Shown: positions 50,501 to 59,378, counted from the stretch's first letter. The stretch is DNA of 64,000 nt from Actinomycetospora endophytica (GCF_021026375.1 NZ_JAJNDB010000001.1:1860001-1924000); one strand, 5' to 3'. Numbers and translations: made by a program. Notes: generated by a model not told the origin, from the sequence alone.

Positions 50501-52274
50501 GGAGACCCTGGCCGCCGAAGCCGGGTCGGTGCAGACCGCCGCCGAGCGGTTCGCCGACGCCGCCCACCTCGCCTCCTGCGAGCGCACCAGCGGCTGGCTC
50601 GACCACCTCACCGCCGAGGGACACCTGCGGCCCGAGGAGCGGGCGCGGGTCGCGGCCGAGGACGGCACCGCCACCCTGACCCGGCTGCTACGCGCCGCCG
50701 AAGTCGCCGGCCACCAGCCCCGCGAGGTGCTCGAGGCGGCGGTGGTGGACCGGCCGCTGGACGGGGCCCGGTCGGTCACCTACGTCATCCACGGCCGCAT
50801 CACCGCCGCCCACACCTTCGACCCCATCGGCGAGTCCTGGGCCGAGTGGCGACCCCGGCTCGACGACCCCACCTGGGACCACTATCTGGCGGTGCTGGCC
50901 GAGGCGGCCGACACCCGCACCCGCGACCTCGGCCAGCAGCAGACCAAACACCCCGAGCGGTGGGCGGTCGAGCTGCTCGGGCCGGTCCCCGACGACCCCG
51001 CCGCCCGCGCCGACTGGACCCAGCGCGCCGGGCTGGTCGCGGGCTACCGCGAGGCCCGCGACCACCCCGACCAGCACAAGCACATCGACGAGGCCGACGG
51101 CAGCCGTGAGGCCGGGTCGGACCGCGGACGGCATGGGGATGCGGTGGATGTGCTCGGGTCGGCGCCGGGGCGCGGGCAGGTCGAAGCCCACGCGGCCTAC
51201 CGGGCAGCGTGGCGGGCCGCCGGGCTGCCCGAGCACGACCGCGACACCCTCGAACTCTCGATCGGTGCGCACCGCGCCCGCGTGCAGGCGTGGGAACGCG
51301 AACAGACCTGGGGCCCGGCCTATGTCGACAACCTGCTCGCCGGCACCCACCACGCCGCCGCACAGCATCACCAGACCGCCCAACTCCGGTATGCCGAAGC
51401 TGCCGCCACCCCCGACCCCGACCAGCGCCAACAGCTCGAGACCCAGGCCCGCGACGCCGAAGCCCTCGCCGGGCACCTCCGCGAGGAGGCCGGGCGGCTC
51501 GACGAGGTCGCCACCGCCTACGCCGCCTGGAGCGCCGAAACCGCCATGACCCGCGCCCTGGCCGACCAATCCCGGGCCTACCTCGCCGCCCACGACGCCA
51601 ACAGCCAGCCGGCCCCGGCCGTGACCGCTGCCGAATGGCTCGCCGCCGAACACACCGCCCGCGCAGAGGACGACCCGCACCGCGACATCACCGACACCGA
51701 CCTCACCGAACCGACCCCGCGCCACCCAGGCGACGATCACAGCTCCACTACCGGACACGCGGCTGAACCGCAGAGCAGCGAAACCGACCAGAACACCGAC
51801 CAGGCACAGGGCGAGTCCGCCCCTCCGGGCCCGCGGGACCGGTTGGAAGCGTCGACGGCCGACCATGCCCCTACCGGCGGCCACCCCGAGCGCGATGGCT
51901 GGGACCACCGCGCCGCGGCCGACTTCACCGAAGCCCCGCTGCCGGACCCAGGGGAAGATCACCGGAACGGCCACGGCACTGACGAGGCCCCGAGCGAACG
52001 GCGCGCGACCGCCGATGCTCCAGATCCTGCGGCGGATGCGCGCGAAGGTGACCAGGCCGGACGCCGCGATGAGGACACCGTCCGCGTGCCCGAGCCGGGA
52101 GAGACCGCCGCTGAGCTCGCCCGGGCTCGCCGCGCCCTCGCTGAGATCACCGACCGCCGTCAGCAGACCGACCAGCAGCAGTACCGCGAGCAGCAACACG
52201 GAACCTGGCACAGCGACGACCAGGACACGAGTAACGACGACATCCGGCCCGACGTGGCAGAGGGCGATCCCTAG
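47556..52274 (+). CDS. traA: MobF-type relaxase-helicase, TraA/TrwC-like (1572 aa)
   Basis: Nicks oriT, stays bound to the 5' end and unwinds DNA for transfer. The N-terminal relaxase has TGYSVDYLLRQV and NYYTGAV (catalytic Tyr candidates) and the metal triad in FQHDSRDHDPQLHIHNPIVN. The RecD-like helicase has Walker A IGPAGTGKSFTVGAL near residue 570, LVVVDESSMADT, VGDHRQLAAVGAGG, and C-terminal VHAVEGLSVD and YVGLSRGK. The remaining 550 residues are Ala/Glu/His-rich and disordered at the end. GTG 47556 has GGGAG nine bases upstream and gives the usual MLSIATGY start. Confidence 0.92.
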   Translation: MLSIATGYSVDYLLRQVAAGRENYYTGAVADGEPPGRWWGAGTAALGLSGEVDPQDMRAVFERFLDPRDEHFRDPSRWGEAATLGHTGRAYTSEDELYAQLLERERHAGAERRDELRVEAGRKARRNVAFLDVTFSVQKSVTVLHTAFEAAEVRARRTGDTDAEARWAGYRQAVEDAIWAGNDAALGYLQEQAGYARVGHHGGQGGRWVDAHGWTVASFFQHDSRDHDPQLHIHNPIVNRVQGPDGQWRTLDSRAIHRMRPAAAAVGERVLSERLAADLGVSMAMRPDGKAREATVVSPTATEMFSSRRRAVSAKAAELISAFEARHGREVNGVERDRLQRQATLTSRKAKSHHGESREALLDRVDAQIASEVTGGLAAVAHAYLTTRDQATEEDGAAAGAAGEVWSAEAVLETALAGVQAKKAAWTRAHLIREIDARLPDHLGLDDPDQISELLDRLSAQGAAMASSLDTDGPGEDQLPDELRLDNGTSAYRAPGGGLFATPEHVHSENTLRAASRDHGATRLSGPAADTLLRHLAAQGVALGADQAAAVRGVLTSGATLETLIGPAGTGKSFTVGALAHAWTTADGGDGSLASRRVVGLATSQVAADVLASEGLDAANTARWLATQDRLAAAAGEGRAPSGHDQPWRLGRGDLVVVDESSMADTAALTRIHQHVRAAGAKLLLVGDHRQLAAVGAGGAMELIAQTGARYELTDARRFTAGWEGPASLRLRAGDPTVVANYHRNGRLIDAGTLEQAEQSAARAWLADTLAGHRSVLVVDSNDQAARLSTQLRHELVRLGRVAEHGVPLDRDGTYAGVGDTVAARRNGWDLAGRHRNPRGPINRETFTVLDTGDDGSLLVTPTGSTRDDGDGGVRLVLPAGYVAADVSLAYAGTVHAVEGLSVDTSHPVITARTSHAAAYVGLSRGKLNNTAHVATTTAPDDLAHGTEREHTLHRDPRAVLADTLERAEAAAAATRAAVATAETLAAEAGSVQTAAERFADAAHLASCERTSGWLDHLTAEGHLRPEERARVAAEDGTATLTRLLRAAEVAGHQPREVLEAAVVDRPLDGARSVTYVIHGRITAAHTFDPIGESWAEWRPRLDDPTWDHYLAVLAEAADTRTRDLGQQQTKHPERWAVELLGPVPDDPAARADWTQRAGLVAGYREARDHPDQHKHIDEADGSREAGSDRGRHGDAVDVLGSAPGRGQVEAHAAYRAAWRAAGLPEHDRDTLELSIGAHRARVQAWEREQTWGPAYVDNLLAGTHHAAAQHHQTAQLRYAEAAATPDPDQRQQLETQARDAEALAGHLREEAGRLDEVATAYAAWSAETAMTRALADQSRAYLAAHDANSQPAPAVTAAEWLAAEHTARAEDDPHRDITDTDLTEPTPRHPGDDHSSTTGHAAEPQSSETDQNTDQAQGESAPPGPRDRLEASTADHAPTGGHPERDGWDHRAAADFTEAPLPDPGEDHRNGHGTDEAPSERRATADAPDPAADAREGDQAGRRDEDTVRVPEPGETAAELARARRALAEITDRRQQTDQQQYREQQHGTWHSDDQDTSNDDIRPDVAEGDP

Positions 52275-52717
52275 GCGCCGTGACCATCGGAAGGCCCTGC
52301 GTAGCCGAGGTGAGGACTTTCTCTACTGGGTCAAGAGCGATCCTGGCGGGCCGCCAACGGCGGCCCGCCACGGCACCCCGCCTCCTGCTCCTGCTCCTGC
52401 TCCTGCTCCGGCCCGGCGGGCGCCGTGCGGGCACGCCCGTCCACCGGCAACGCAGACCACCCAAGAACCAGAACAGATGTCCTCGCCGGACGGGCAGGTC
52501 TCCAGGATGGCAGGGTAAGAAAGGGGCGCCGGCCCGGTGATGGGGTGGTTGCCAGGTGCCATCCCGACGACCTCCCGCAGGGCTATCACACCATCGGCGA
52601 GCGGCAAGTCTGGTCTTTCGACGTCTCGTCGCGCTCGAACATTGCCGCCCACCGACGGCGTGATCGGGCGACGCCAGGTCGACGGGATGACACGGCGCTG
52701 CGGTCGAGAACGGCTCG
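52275..52717. other. Intergenic stretch after the relaxase gene
   Basis: Holds the hairpin at 52344-52370, a run of five TCCTGC-type units (about 52385-52411) and no convincing gene. Short frames in it lack ribosome sites. Confidence 0.4.
52344..52370. terminator. Perfect GC hairpin after the conjugation operon
   Basis: TGGCGGGCCGCC-AAC-GGCGGCCCGCCA, 12 paired bases, 70 bases past the relaxase stop. No T tract. Confidence 0.6.
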
Positions 52718-53488
52718 TCAAGCCGCAAAGTCTGCGGCGAAGTCGCCGATTCGTGACCAAGGCGCCATCTTTACTTCATACTCGTTCAGCGCCGCGGTAA
52801 AATCAGGGGGAACTGGCCGCTTCGAATCGTTCACTACAGCATAGTAATCTAGTTCGTGCTCCCTAGTACGACGAATGTCACTGACCGCGAACAGGAACCG
52901 GTCGATATTGTCTCGGCGAGGCGAGCTGATAACCTCTAGGGCCCTTTCCGGGGCCATCTTAGAACTAGGGATCACGAAGCTGAACTTATGACCCAGTCCG
53001 CTCTTACCGGACATGTTGACATTCGAATAAAACGGTACCGAGCGGTCCAGAAGGAACTCCTGGACGTCGTCCCGGAAGACGCGCTTAACGTTGTCCTGCG
53101 CCAGCACGAACAGGTCGTCTAAGCTGATCATCGCTTGGACCATGTCATGCACACGCTGCCCCAAGTTGTTTGCGCTCGCCTCAGCATGGAGCTCCCCCTT
53201 GTGGATCGTCACCCCGTGGCCCGCCAGGAGAGAGCTCACGATCTCTTCGCGTCTAGACCCTCGGCTGTCCACCCCGGACGACTTCAGCTCGGCAAGGATG
53301 TAGCCATCGTCTGTGACTAAATAAAGATCTCCAGGACGCGACTCTACATAAACCTGAAGGTGGTCGTTGTGGCGATCGACGAAAGGAGTCGTCAGCTCGG
53401 CGATGTTGTCCCCGACAATCTTGGACTTCACCGAATCGGTGAACCAATCTCGGTAGGAACTCGCGAGGAGACTGTCGGTCTCGTTCAC
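52718..53488 (-). CDS. DUF1828/DUF1829 protein (256 aa)
   Basis: N-terminal DUF1828-like part (TPFVDRHNDHLQVYVESR, LYLVTDDGYILAELKSSG, GVTIHKGELHAEA) and C-terminal DUF1829-like part (DDLFVLAQDNVKRVFRDD, FYSNVNMSGKSGLGHKFSF). The gene is AT-richer than all neighbours with codons rarely used elsewhere here, so it was probably acquired recently. Its start overlaps the DUF6978-like gene by four bases. The paired families recur next to each other in bacteria and a defence role has been suspected; I cannot confirm it. Confidence 0.8.
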   Translation of the reverse strand: MNETDSLLASSYRDWFTDSVKSKIVGDNIAELTTPFVDRHNDHLQVYVESRPGDLYLVTDDGYILAELKSSGVDSRGSRREEIVSSLLAGHGVTIHKGELHAEASANNLGQRVHDMVQAMISLDDLFVLAQDNVKRVFRDDVQEFLLDRSVPFYSNVNMSGKSGLGHKFSFVIPSSKMAPERALEVISSPRRDNIDRFLFAVSDIRRTREHELDYYAVVNDSKRPVPPDFTAALNEYEVKMAPWSRIGDFAADFAA

Positions 53489-53898
53489 GTTAGACCTCCC
53501 TCGATTGCCGGGACCGGTAGATGGATGATATCACAGAAGACCTGTAAAGCGTACGAGATATCAAAAATGTCACTGCGGTGGACTGCCCATTTGTCGATGA
53601 CTTCCTCATGGAAGACATGCAGATGAGGCGGCTCACAGTACTCGCCGTCGGGGTTTGTGTGCGGAACAGCCGTGCAGAGTCGAGAAAGAACTGCACCGTG
53701 CGGGCTATGTCGGAACTGAAAGCGGGCCTTATCTGGATTTCGGGGCGACATCCAGACATCGAGGAGAAAGAACTCGGTGCCATCGTCGCTCTCCAACGGG
53801 TAATCACGATCACTGCCCGGTCGAAGATCGACAGTCGGCGGGCCGACGTAGGCCTTCGGCAGAGCAAGGAGGCGCTTCGCCTCCCACTCCTCCAGCAT
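53485..53898 (-). CDS. DUF6978-like protein, partner of DUF1828 gene (137 aa)
   Basis: LEEWEAKRLLALPKAYVGPP, EFFLLDVWMSPRNPDKARF, LCTAVPHTNPDGEYCEPPHL and HVFHEEVIDKWAVHRSD follow the DUF6978 pattern (PHxNPDG then PHLHxYxEGxxDKWA). A G-rich run precedes ATG 53898. Codons are AT-richer than the element average, like the partner. Expression is coupled (ATGA). Function unknown. Confidence 0.7.
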   Translation of the reverse strand: MLEEWEAKRLLALPKAYVGPPTVDLRPGSDRDYPLESDDGTEFFLLDVWMSPRNPDKARFQFRHSPHGAVLSRLCTAVPHTNPDGEYCEPPHLHVFHEEVIDKWAVHRSDIFDISYALQVFCDIIHLPVPAIEGGLT

Positions 53899-54290
53899 GG
53901 ACCCCCCTACCGACACTGTGCAGCGCATCACCGTACCGGGTGGTCGCGCAGTAAGCGGACGAACGCAACGCCGAGTCCTCGCAGACGGCGCCGCACCCAC
54001 GGCCGAAGGATCGAGGCCGAGCCGAGTTGGCGCGTCAGCTACGTCGAGGGGGGACATATCCGGTACAAGACGTAGGACGCACTGGCTGACAACAACGGAC
54101 ACTCAGACAGTGATCATGCGGGTCACCGGCCCGCTACAGCCGTTCGCCCAGGTCGGGCACGGTCAACGAACTATTGCAGGCCTCATCGGCTTGATCCGAC
54201 TACGGCGGCTGCATGAGGGCGAGCGAGGGCAGGGGCCGGTCCCGAGCCCTTGGGGCCGTATGGGCCGGTCCACCGAGGGGCAGTCGAGGT
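53899..54290. other. Intergenic stretch between two leftward transcription units
   Basis: Contains probable promoter DNA for the DUF6978-DUF1828 pair. An open leftward frame continues upstream of 53898 but without ribosome site or conserved sequence. No other gene seen. Confidence 0.35.
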
Positions 54291-54881
54291 CTAGGAAGCA
54301 GTGTTGACCCAGCGCACGGTGTAACCCGCGTGCTGCATGTCTTGGTAGACCGCCCGGAGCCGGCGGGGATCCCCACCGGCTCGCCAGGTGGCCAGCAGCG
54401 CCGCGACCGGCTCGGGCAGTGGGGAGTCGGGTTCGCGGGTCGACTGGCCCCAGTCGGGCGTGACGGTCGAGTCCCCGGGCTGCGGGGGCGGCCCGACCGG
54501 CAAGGTGAAGGGGTGCCGCCGTAGCTCGTGGTCGCCGGGGCCGGCGTCGACGACCACGACGGCGGGAGCTGCGGGCTGGGGGAGTTCCAGGGCGGTGTAC
54601 AGGTCCTGCTGTTCCCAGGTGAGCACCAGCCGGGCCGCGTGCATCGCGGCGGGGAGGTCGCCCATGGCGGCGAGGGCGTCGGCGGCGTCCGCGCCGGGGG
54701 TGTGGGAGCGGGTCACCGCGTAGCCGACGTATGGCCGGTCGGGCAGCGCGCTGATCAAGTGCATCGTCGGCGGCGGGCAGCGGCCGTGGTTGACCAGCAT
54801 GGATTCCGCCGTCCCGACCGCGGAGATCTCCAGGAGGTCGACCAGCTCGCGCAACGAAGCGTCGTGGGTCTGCGTCGCCAT
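54291..54881 (-). CDS. Unknown protein (196 aa)
   Basis: ATG 54881 has GGGAG close upstream. HDASLRELVDLLEISAVG starts a helical region, then HLISALPDRPYVGYAVT and AAMHAARLVLTWEQQDLYTA, a Pro-rich linker with the motif HPFTLPVGPPPQP, and DMQHAGYTVRWV at the end. No catalytic signature. Similar stand-alone genes follow relaxase genes in actinomycete elements. Confidence 0.6.
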   Translation of the reverse strand: MATQTHDASLRELVDLLEISAVGTAESMLVNHGRCPPPTMHLISALPDRPYVGYAVTRSHTPGADAADALAAMGDLPAAMHAARLVLTWEQQDLYTALELPQPAAPAVVVVDAGPGDHELRRHPFTLPVGPPPQPGDSTVTPDWGQSTREPDSPLPEPVAALLATWRAGGDPRRLRAVYQDMQHAGYTVRWVNTAS

Positions 54882-55298
54882 GTCTCCCGCCCCCGTCGCG
54901 ACCGGCTCGGCGGTGCCGGTGTTTCGAGTATGGCCCCGGGCTGCGACACCGCACCGCAGCACCCGACATCAGGCCTGACGGAAGCGTGTTCCGCGGCGCC
55001 GTGGGGGACGCAGGCGATACGTCGCACCGGGTGGTAGCGGCAGCGGTTGGTTCGTCCGGGTGACGTCGGGAACTCTTGCCGTTGTCGCGGTGTCTCCTGT
55101 CGTGAGGGATCTTCTCGAGCCGCCGCCGCCGCGGCGGCTGCTGCTGCTGCTGCTGTTGGCGCGTGACTCCTCCCTCACGTTCTCAGCGTGAAGGGAGCAG
55201 CCGCCATGAGCCGAGTACACCACCGCCTCGCTACCCGAGGCGCAGCCGGAGCCGACAGCCAGGGATCGCGGTGGGAGGGGTGAGCGAGTCCGCCGCCG
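54882..55298. other. Intergenic stretch with possible 25-residue ORF
   Basis: Holds six CTG triplets at about 55138-55155. A small frame at 55206-55283 (MSRVHHRLATRGAAGADS...) has GGGAG nine bases upstream and ends 15 bases before the next gene; it may be a leader, but support is weak. Confidence 0.35.
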
Positions 55299-56285
55299 GT
55301 GCCTGTCGCCCCGACCTACCAGCCGGCGTGGCAGAAGAAGGTGCTGCGCCGCGAGGGCGCGTTCGTCTGGCCCGACCCCGACGAGCCGGAGCCGCCGCTG
55401 GTCCCGGTGCCCGATGAGAGCCCCCTGCCCGCCCGTAGCCCGCATGTGTGGGCGCTGCGGGTCGACACCGTGCTCGGCTACGGCCGCCCGGGCTACGACC
55501 CGGTCTGCCACGCCCGGGTCTTCGAGGCCCCACCCCTCCACGACGACGAAGCCGCACCACCGCCGGTGGTGGTGCTGGGCGGGTTTCACCGGGCGCCGGG
55601 CCCGGCACTACAGCAGCGCGGGCAGAAGGCCGCGGCGGCCGCGCAGGCCCGGTTCGCCCCCGACGGGCGGCGGCTGCGGTTCGCGCTGGTCTACCCCGGG
55701 GCCTCCCGCTACCACGGCGCCGCCGACGCCCCGGTCGAGGTCCGGGAGCTGATGTTCACCGAGCGGCAGCGCCGTGGGGCGTGGGAGGCGCGGCGGCGGC
55801 GTCGGCGCGCGCAGCGGGAAACCCGCCGCGGCACCACCGCGGCCGGGCTGGCTGAGACCACCGTCCACGGGGTGACCCGCCACGTGCTGCCGCCGCATCC
55901 GGTCGACACCGACGACTGGGTGTTCGGCGGCGACCACCAGGGCGGCGCGCTGACCGTCGAGGTTCCCGAGGCGCACCGGGACGCGGTGGTCGGTGTGGCG
56001 CCGGACTGGGGCTGGAGCCGGCCCGCGGCGGTGTGGGTGCCCGCGCTGCTCGGCGAGACCGAGCTTTCGGTCTGGCCCGCCCACCACTACACCCCCGAGC
56101 ACGTGGCCAGCGCCGCCGACGCCGCCTACGCCGCCGGGCGCCACGACGCCGTCGAGAGACACCGCGCCCAGGAGAGCCGGTTCATCGACGCGTTCACCGA
56201 CCCGAACCCCGGCTCGGTGGTGGTCCCGGACTCGGTGCACCTGACCCCCGACGAGCTGCGCTCGTACCGCGCCGGCGACACCTGA
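55299..56285 (+). CDS. Unknown protein (328 aa)
   Basis: The N-terminal half contains VWALRVDTVLGYGRPGYDPV, PVVVLGGFHRAPG and LRFALVYPGASRYHGA; the middle is basic (RRRRRRAQRETRRG); the C-terminal half has WVFGGDHQGGALTVEVPE and VAPDWGWSRPAAVWV. Overall beta-rich halves joined by a basic linker. GTG 55299 lacks a close ribosome site (GGAGGGG is 17 bases away), so the start is uncertain. No family recognised. Confidence 0.6.
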   Translation: MPVAPTYQPAWQKKVLRREGAFVWPDPDEPEPPLVPVPDESPLPARSPHVWALRVDTVLGYGRPGYDPVCHARVFEAPPLHDDEAAPPPVVVLGGFHRAPGPALQQRGQKAAAAAQARFAPDGRRLRFALVYPGASRYHGAADAPVEVRELMFTERQRRGAWEARRRRRRAQRETRRGTTAAGLAETTVHGVTRHVLPPHPVDTDDWVFGGDHQGGALTVEVPEAHRDAVVGVAPDWGWSRPAAVWVPALLGETELSVWPAHHYTPEHVASAADAAYAAGRHDAVERHRAQESRFIDAFTDPNPGSVVVPDSVHLTPDELRSYRAGDT

Positions 56286-56544
56286 CCTACCGGGGCGACG
56301 GTGTCCACGAGCATGCCCACCAGGAAGACATGCACCCGTGGAGCGGGCTCACGGGTGGGTCTGTTGTCCGCCGGACGGATCCGCCGTTCGTTACGGTCGG
56401 CGCGAGGGCTCCCTCGGGGACAGGAGCAGGCAGACCCGCCGCGGACCGTCGTCGATGGACGCGACCGGGACCACCACTGAGACGACCGCGGTGGAGCCGG
56501 CGGCGGGCTGTCGCCTCGCCGCCGGCACCTGCGGCTGTGAGGAC

Positions 56545-56721
56545 CTACACGTCTTCGATCTTCGCGCCGTCGGCGGCCTTCTGCACCGACTCGCAGCCCT
56601 TCTTGGCTGCGGCCTTGGTCTCGTATGCTTCGCCGGAGGCGACGATCTCCCCGTTGCCCGCCTTGAGCCGGAACCGGTGCTTCCCGGAGCGGTCTTCGTA
56701 CACCTCGAACTTGCCGGCCAT
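56545..56721 (-). CDS. DUF1508/YegP-type protein (58 aa)
   Basis: KFEVYEDRSGKHRFRLKAGN, then EIVASGEAYETKAAAKKGCE match the YegP repeat (UPF0339), one copy. GGGAGG six bases upstream fixes ATG 56721; TTG 56727 is less likely. A small beta-alpha protein of unknown role. Confidence 0.85.
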   Translation of the reverse strand: MAGKFEVYEDRSGKHRFRLKAGNGEIVASGEAYETKAAAKKGCESVQKAADGAKIEDV

Positions 56722-57146
56722 TCGCAACCTCCCACTGATGGACTGAACGTGCTGGTCAGCGGCACGCTAGCGCGACCGGCGGCGTCACCGAGGACGTGCC
56801 GGGTCGGCGCGTCGCGCGTACAGCCCGGCGTGGGTGACTGGGCCGCACCGGGAATCGGCGCCAGGCCAGTGGTGCTCCCACCAGCGGGGCCGGCCACTCG
56901 CGGTGCGGGCGGCGGCGCCACCTCCTCGCGCCACCGGCGCCGAGGCCGCAGTACCCCGCGGGTGGGACAGAGCGTCGGCATTGCCCGCGAGTACCTCCGC
57001 CGCGAGGCGGGGCGCCGCAAGCTCGAACGCAACAGGAGCTGAGCGCCCCATATCCGGGTGTTCTGGTAACGCCCGGTGGCTCAGGTGCGACGTCACGTGC
57101 CGAGACCCCGGGATCTTGCCCCGGGGTTCCTGGAGGCGAGGGGGAC
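56722..57146. other. Intergenic stretch with weak coding signals
   Basis: A rightward frame ends at 57042 with GIAREYLRREAGRRKLERNR, which looks protein-like, but I find no start with a ribosome site. The rest shows no feature. Confidence 0.3.
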
Positions 57147-58265
57147 GTGGTGGGGATCACCGACCGGGTGGCGGAGCTGTCGGCGAAGCTCGCGCAGCAG
57201 CGGGCCTCGATCGAGACCGAAGAGGCCACCAAGAACGCGTTCGTAATGCCGTTCATCGGCCGGGTCCTCGGCTATGACGTGTTCAACCCCTCCGAGGTCA
57301 TTCCGGAGTTCACCGCCGACGTCGGCACCAAGAAGGGCGAGAAGATCGACTACGCCCTGGTCCACGGCGGCGAGGTGCAGATGCTCATCGAGGCCAAGAA
57401 GGTCACCGAGCCGCTGCGCCTGGAGCACGCCTCCCAGCTCTACCGCTACTTCTCGGTCACCAACGCCCGCGTGGCGGTCCTGACCAACGGCCAGGTCTGG
57501 GAGTTCTACACCGACCTCGACCAGCCCAACGTCATGGACGCCAAGCCGTTCCTGGTCCTCGACCTGGCCGCGGTCGACCGCACATTGCTGCCCGAGCTGG
57601 CCAAGCTGACCCGGGAGTCGTTCGACCTCGATTCGGTGATCAGCGCCGCCGGCGAGCTGAAGTACATCGGGGCGATCAAGCGGATCCTCGCCGCCGAGTT
57701 CAAGGAGCCCTCCGAGGAGTGGGTCCGCTACCTCGCGGTGCGGGTCTACAGCGGTAAGAAGTTCACCACCCAGGCCCGGGAGCAGTTCGCGCCGCTCGTG
57801 GAGAAGGCCGCTCACCAGTTCCTGACCGAGCAGGTCAACGATCGGCTCAAGACCGCGCTGGGTCCGGAGGCCGTGGTCGAGCCGGCGGTCGCTGCCGAGC
57901 CGGCGGCGGCGCGGGTCGCGGAGCCGACCGTCGCCGACCCGTCGTCTTCGGCGGTCGGGGAGGAGGTCGTGACCACCGAGGATGAGCTCGAGGGCTACCG
58001 GATCGTGCGGGCCATCGTGTGCAGCGAGGTCCCCGCCGGTCGCGTCGTCGCCCGCGACGCCAAGACCTACTTCGGGGTGCTGCTCGACGACAACAACCGC
58101 AAGCCCATCGCCCGGCTGTGGTTCAACCGCAGCCAGCACTACCTCGGGGTCTTCGACGAGAACAAGACCGAGACCCGCATGCCCATCAACGACGTCACCG
58201 ACATCTACGGCCACGCCGACCAGCTCCGCAAGACCGTCGCCGGCTACCTCGCCCGGACCACATAG
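57147..58265 (+). CDS. PD-(D/E)xK nuclease-like protein with HsdR N-terminal-type domain (372 aa)
   Basis: The core KKGEKIDYALVHGGEVQMLI and EAKKV supplies Asp and ExK of a PD-(D/E)xK nuclease; RYFSVTNARVAVLTNGQVWEFY is typical of the HsdR N-terminal domain of type I restriction enzymes. No helicase domain follows. A linker (about 250-275) leads to a C-terminal domain YFGVLLDDNNRKPIARLWFN and THIS-type beta/helix ending DQLRKTVAGYLA. Start GTG 57147 has GAGGGGG upstream. It could be a solitary restriction or defence nuclease. No methylase is nearby. Confidence 0.75.
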   Translation: MVGITDRVAELSAKLAQQRASIETEEATKNAFVMPFIGRVLGYDVFNPSEVIPEFTADVGTKKGEKIDYALVHGGEVQMLIEAKKVTEPLRLEHASQLYRYFSVTNARVAVLTNGQVWEFYTDLDQPNVMDAKPFLVLDLAAVDRTLLPELAKLTRESFDLDSVISAAGELKYIGAIKRILAAEFKEPSEEWVRYLAVRVYSGKKFTTQAREQFAPLVEKAAHQFLTEQVNDRLKTALGPEAVVEPAVAAEPAAARVAEPTVADPSSSAVGEEVVTTEDELEGYRIVRAIVCSEVPAGRVVARDAKTYFGVLLDDNNRKPIARLWFNRSQHYLGVFDENKTETRMPINDVTDIYGHADQLRKTVAGYLARTT

Positions 58266-58519
58266 ACCGGCGGGTCGGGCCAGCCCGGACTCCTCACCCC
58301 AGGGCCGGGACGGCTGTCCCTCCCAGGGTCGACGGTGGCGTCGCAACGATGTTCCGCACGCCGAGACCGGCCGGGTGCCGGCGCGGCCACTCGCATAGCG
58401 GCGGTCGCCGGATGGTCTGGCCGGCCGTCAGCCCGCCCGGCCAGAGCCCCCGGCGAGAGCCGCGAGCGGCGTCGCGAAATTGCGCCGGTCTTGGGTCGCC
58501 GCTGGTCGGGGGCTGTCGC

Positions 58520-58888
58520 TCACCCTCGCGGGGTGCCAGCAGCGCCGGGGTCCTGCGGCCTGGCCGGGGGGCGAAGTCGCAGCGTGGGCGGCTCGGGCTG
58601 GCCGGGCCGGTCAGGTCGACGCGGCACAGCATGGAGGTCGAGCACGATGTCGGGATAGGCCTCGAGCAGCGCGGCGGGCAGATACACGCAGGCGGCGCCG
58701 CGGGTGACCGCGACCTCCCCGGCCCCACGCCGACGGGCAGGCTCGGTCTCCACGATCGCGGCCGTGCCGCCGTAGTCGGCGGCGGTAGGGGCGCCGCCGC
58801 GGGAGGCCCGGGCCCGCAGCCCGGGCACCTGGGCAGCGCAGGCCGCCTCCGAGATTGCTGCGGCGGCGCGCGGGGTGAGCATCGCCAT
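58520..58888 (-). CDS. Unknown small protein (122 aa)
   Basis: TPRAAAAISEAACAAQVPGL and GGTAAIVETEPARRRGAGEV, then AACVYLPAALLEAYPDIVLD, with a Pro/Arg-rich tail. GGAG lies 11 bases before ATG 58888. No family recognised. It follows the HTH gene at 58931 in the same direction. Confidence 0.5.
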   Translation of the reverse strand: MAMLTPRAAAAISEAACAAQVPGLRARASRGGAPTAADYGGTAAIVETEPARRRGAGEVAVTRGAACVYLPAALLEAYPDIVLDLHAVPRRPDRPGQPEPPTLRLRPPARPQDPGAAGTPRG

Positions 58889-58930
58889 CGGCCGTGGTCT
58901 CCTCGCGGTCGGGTACAGGGCTGCTCTCTC

Positions 58931-59227
58931 TCACCCAGCGGACCGGGTGTACCCGCGCACACCGCCGCGGCGGCGCGGGGTCACCCCGGCGGTCAGCAAC
59001 AGTTCACGCACGTGCCCGACGCTGTAGCCGCTGGCATCGGCCAGCGCACCAATGGTGGCGCCGCCCTGGTAGTGCTCGGCCAGCAAACCCGCGACTCGGC
59101 GGCGCGCGGCCGGCTCAAACCGCCGGGTCCGCCCCGCCGCAGGCAGGCCCACAACTCCGCCCGAGAGCGCTGCCCATGCGCTGAGTCTGGCAGCAGTTTC
59201 AACAGAATGCTGCATTTCCTCGACCAC
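58931..59227 (-). CDS. Small helix-turn-helix protein (98 aa)
   Basis: ARRRVAGLLAEHYQGGATIG, ALADASGYSVGHVRELLLTA is a helix-turn-helix of the MarR/AsnC-like or HTH_23 kind, then basic TPRRRGGVRG. GGGAGA eight bases before GTG 59227. Such small proteins are frequent regulators in this genus's elements. Confidence 0.7.
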   Translation of the reverse strand: MVEEMQHSVETAARLSAWAALSGGVVGLPAAGRTRRFEPAARRRVAGLLAEHYQGGATIGALADASGYSVGHVRELLLTAGVTPRRRGGVRGYTRSAG

Positions 59228-59378
59228 ATTCAGCTTTCTCCCGTTCTCTGGCCCGCTACCTGACCGCCTCGCAGGCGATCATCAACACTTCTCTTCGTTC
59301 GCCACCCGCCGCGGCAATGAGCGTGAGGCGCCGCCGTCGCGCCGGAGAGCGAGCCGTCGTGCCGCAGCGTCGTCACAA

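Noticed and set aside
52280-52540. Rightward 86-codon frame after the relaxase with a poly-Leu stretch
   Set aside because: The leucines come from TCCTGC tandem repeats; no ribosome site and no neighbour coupling.
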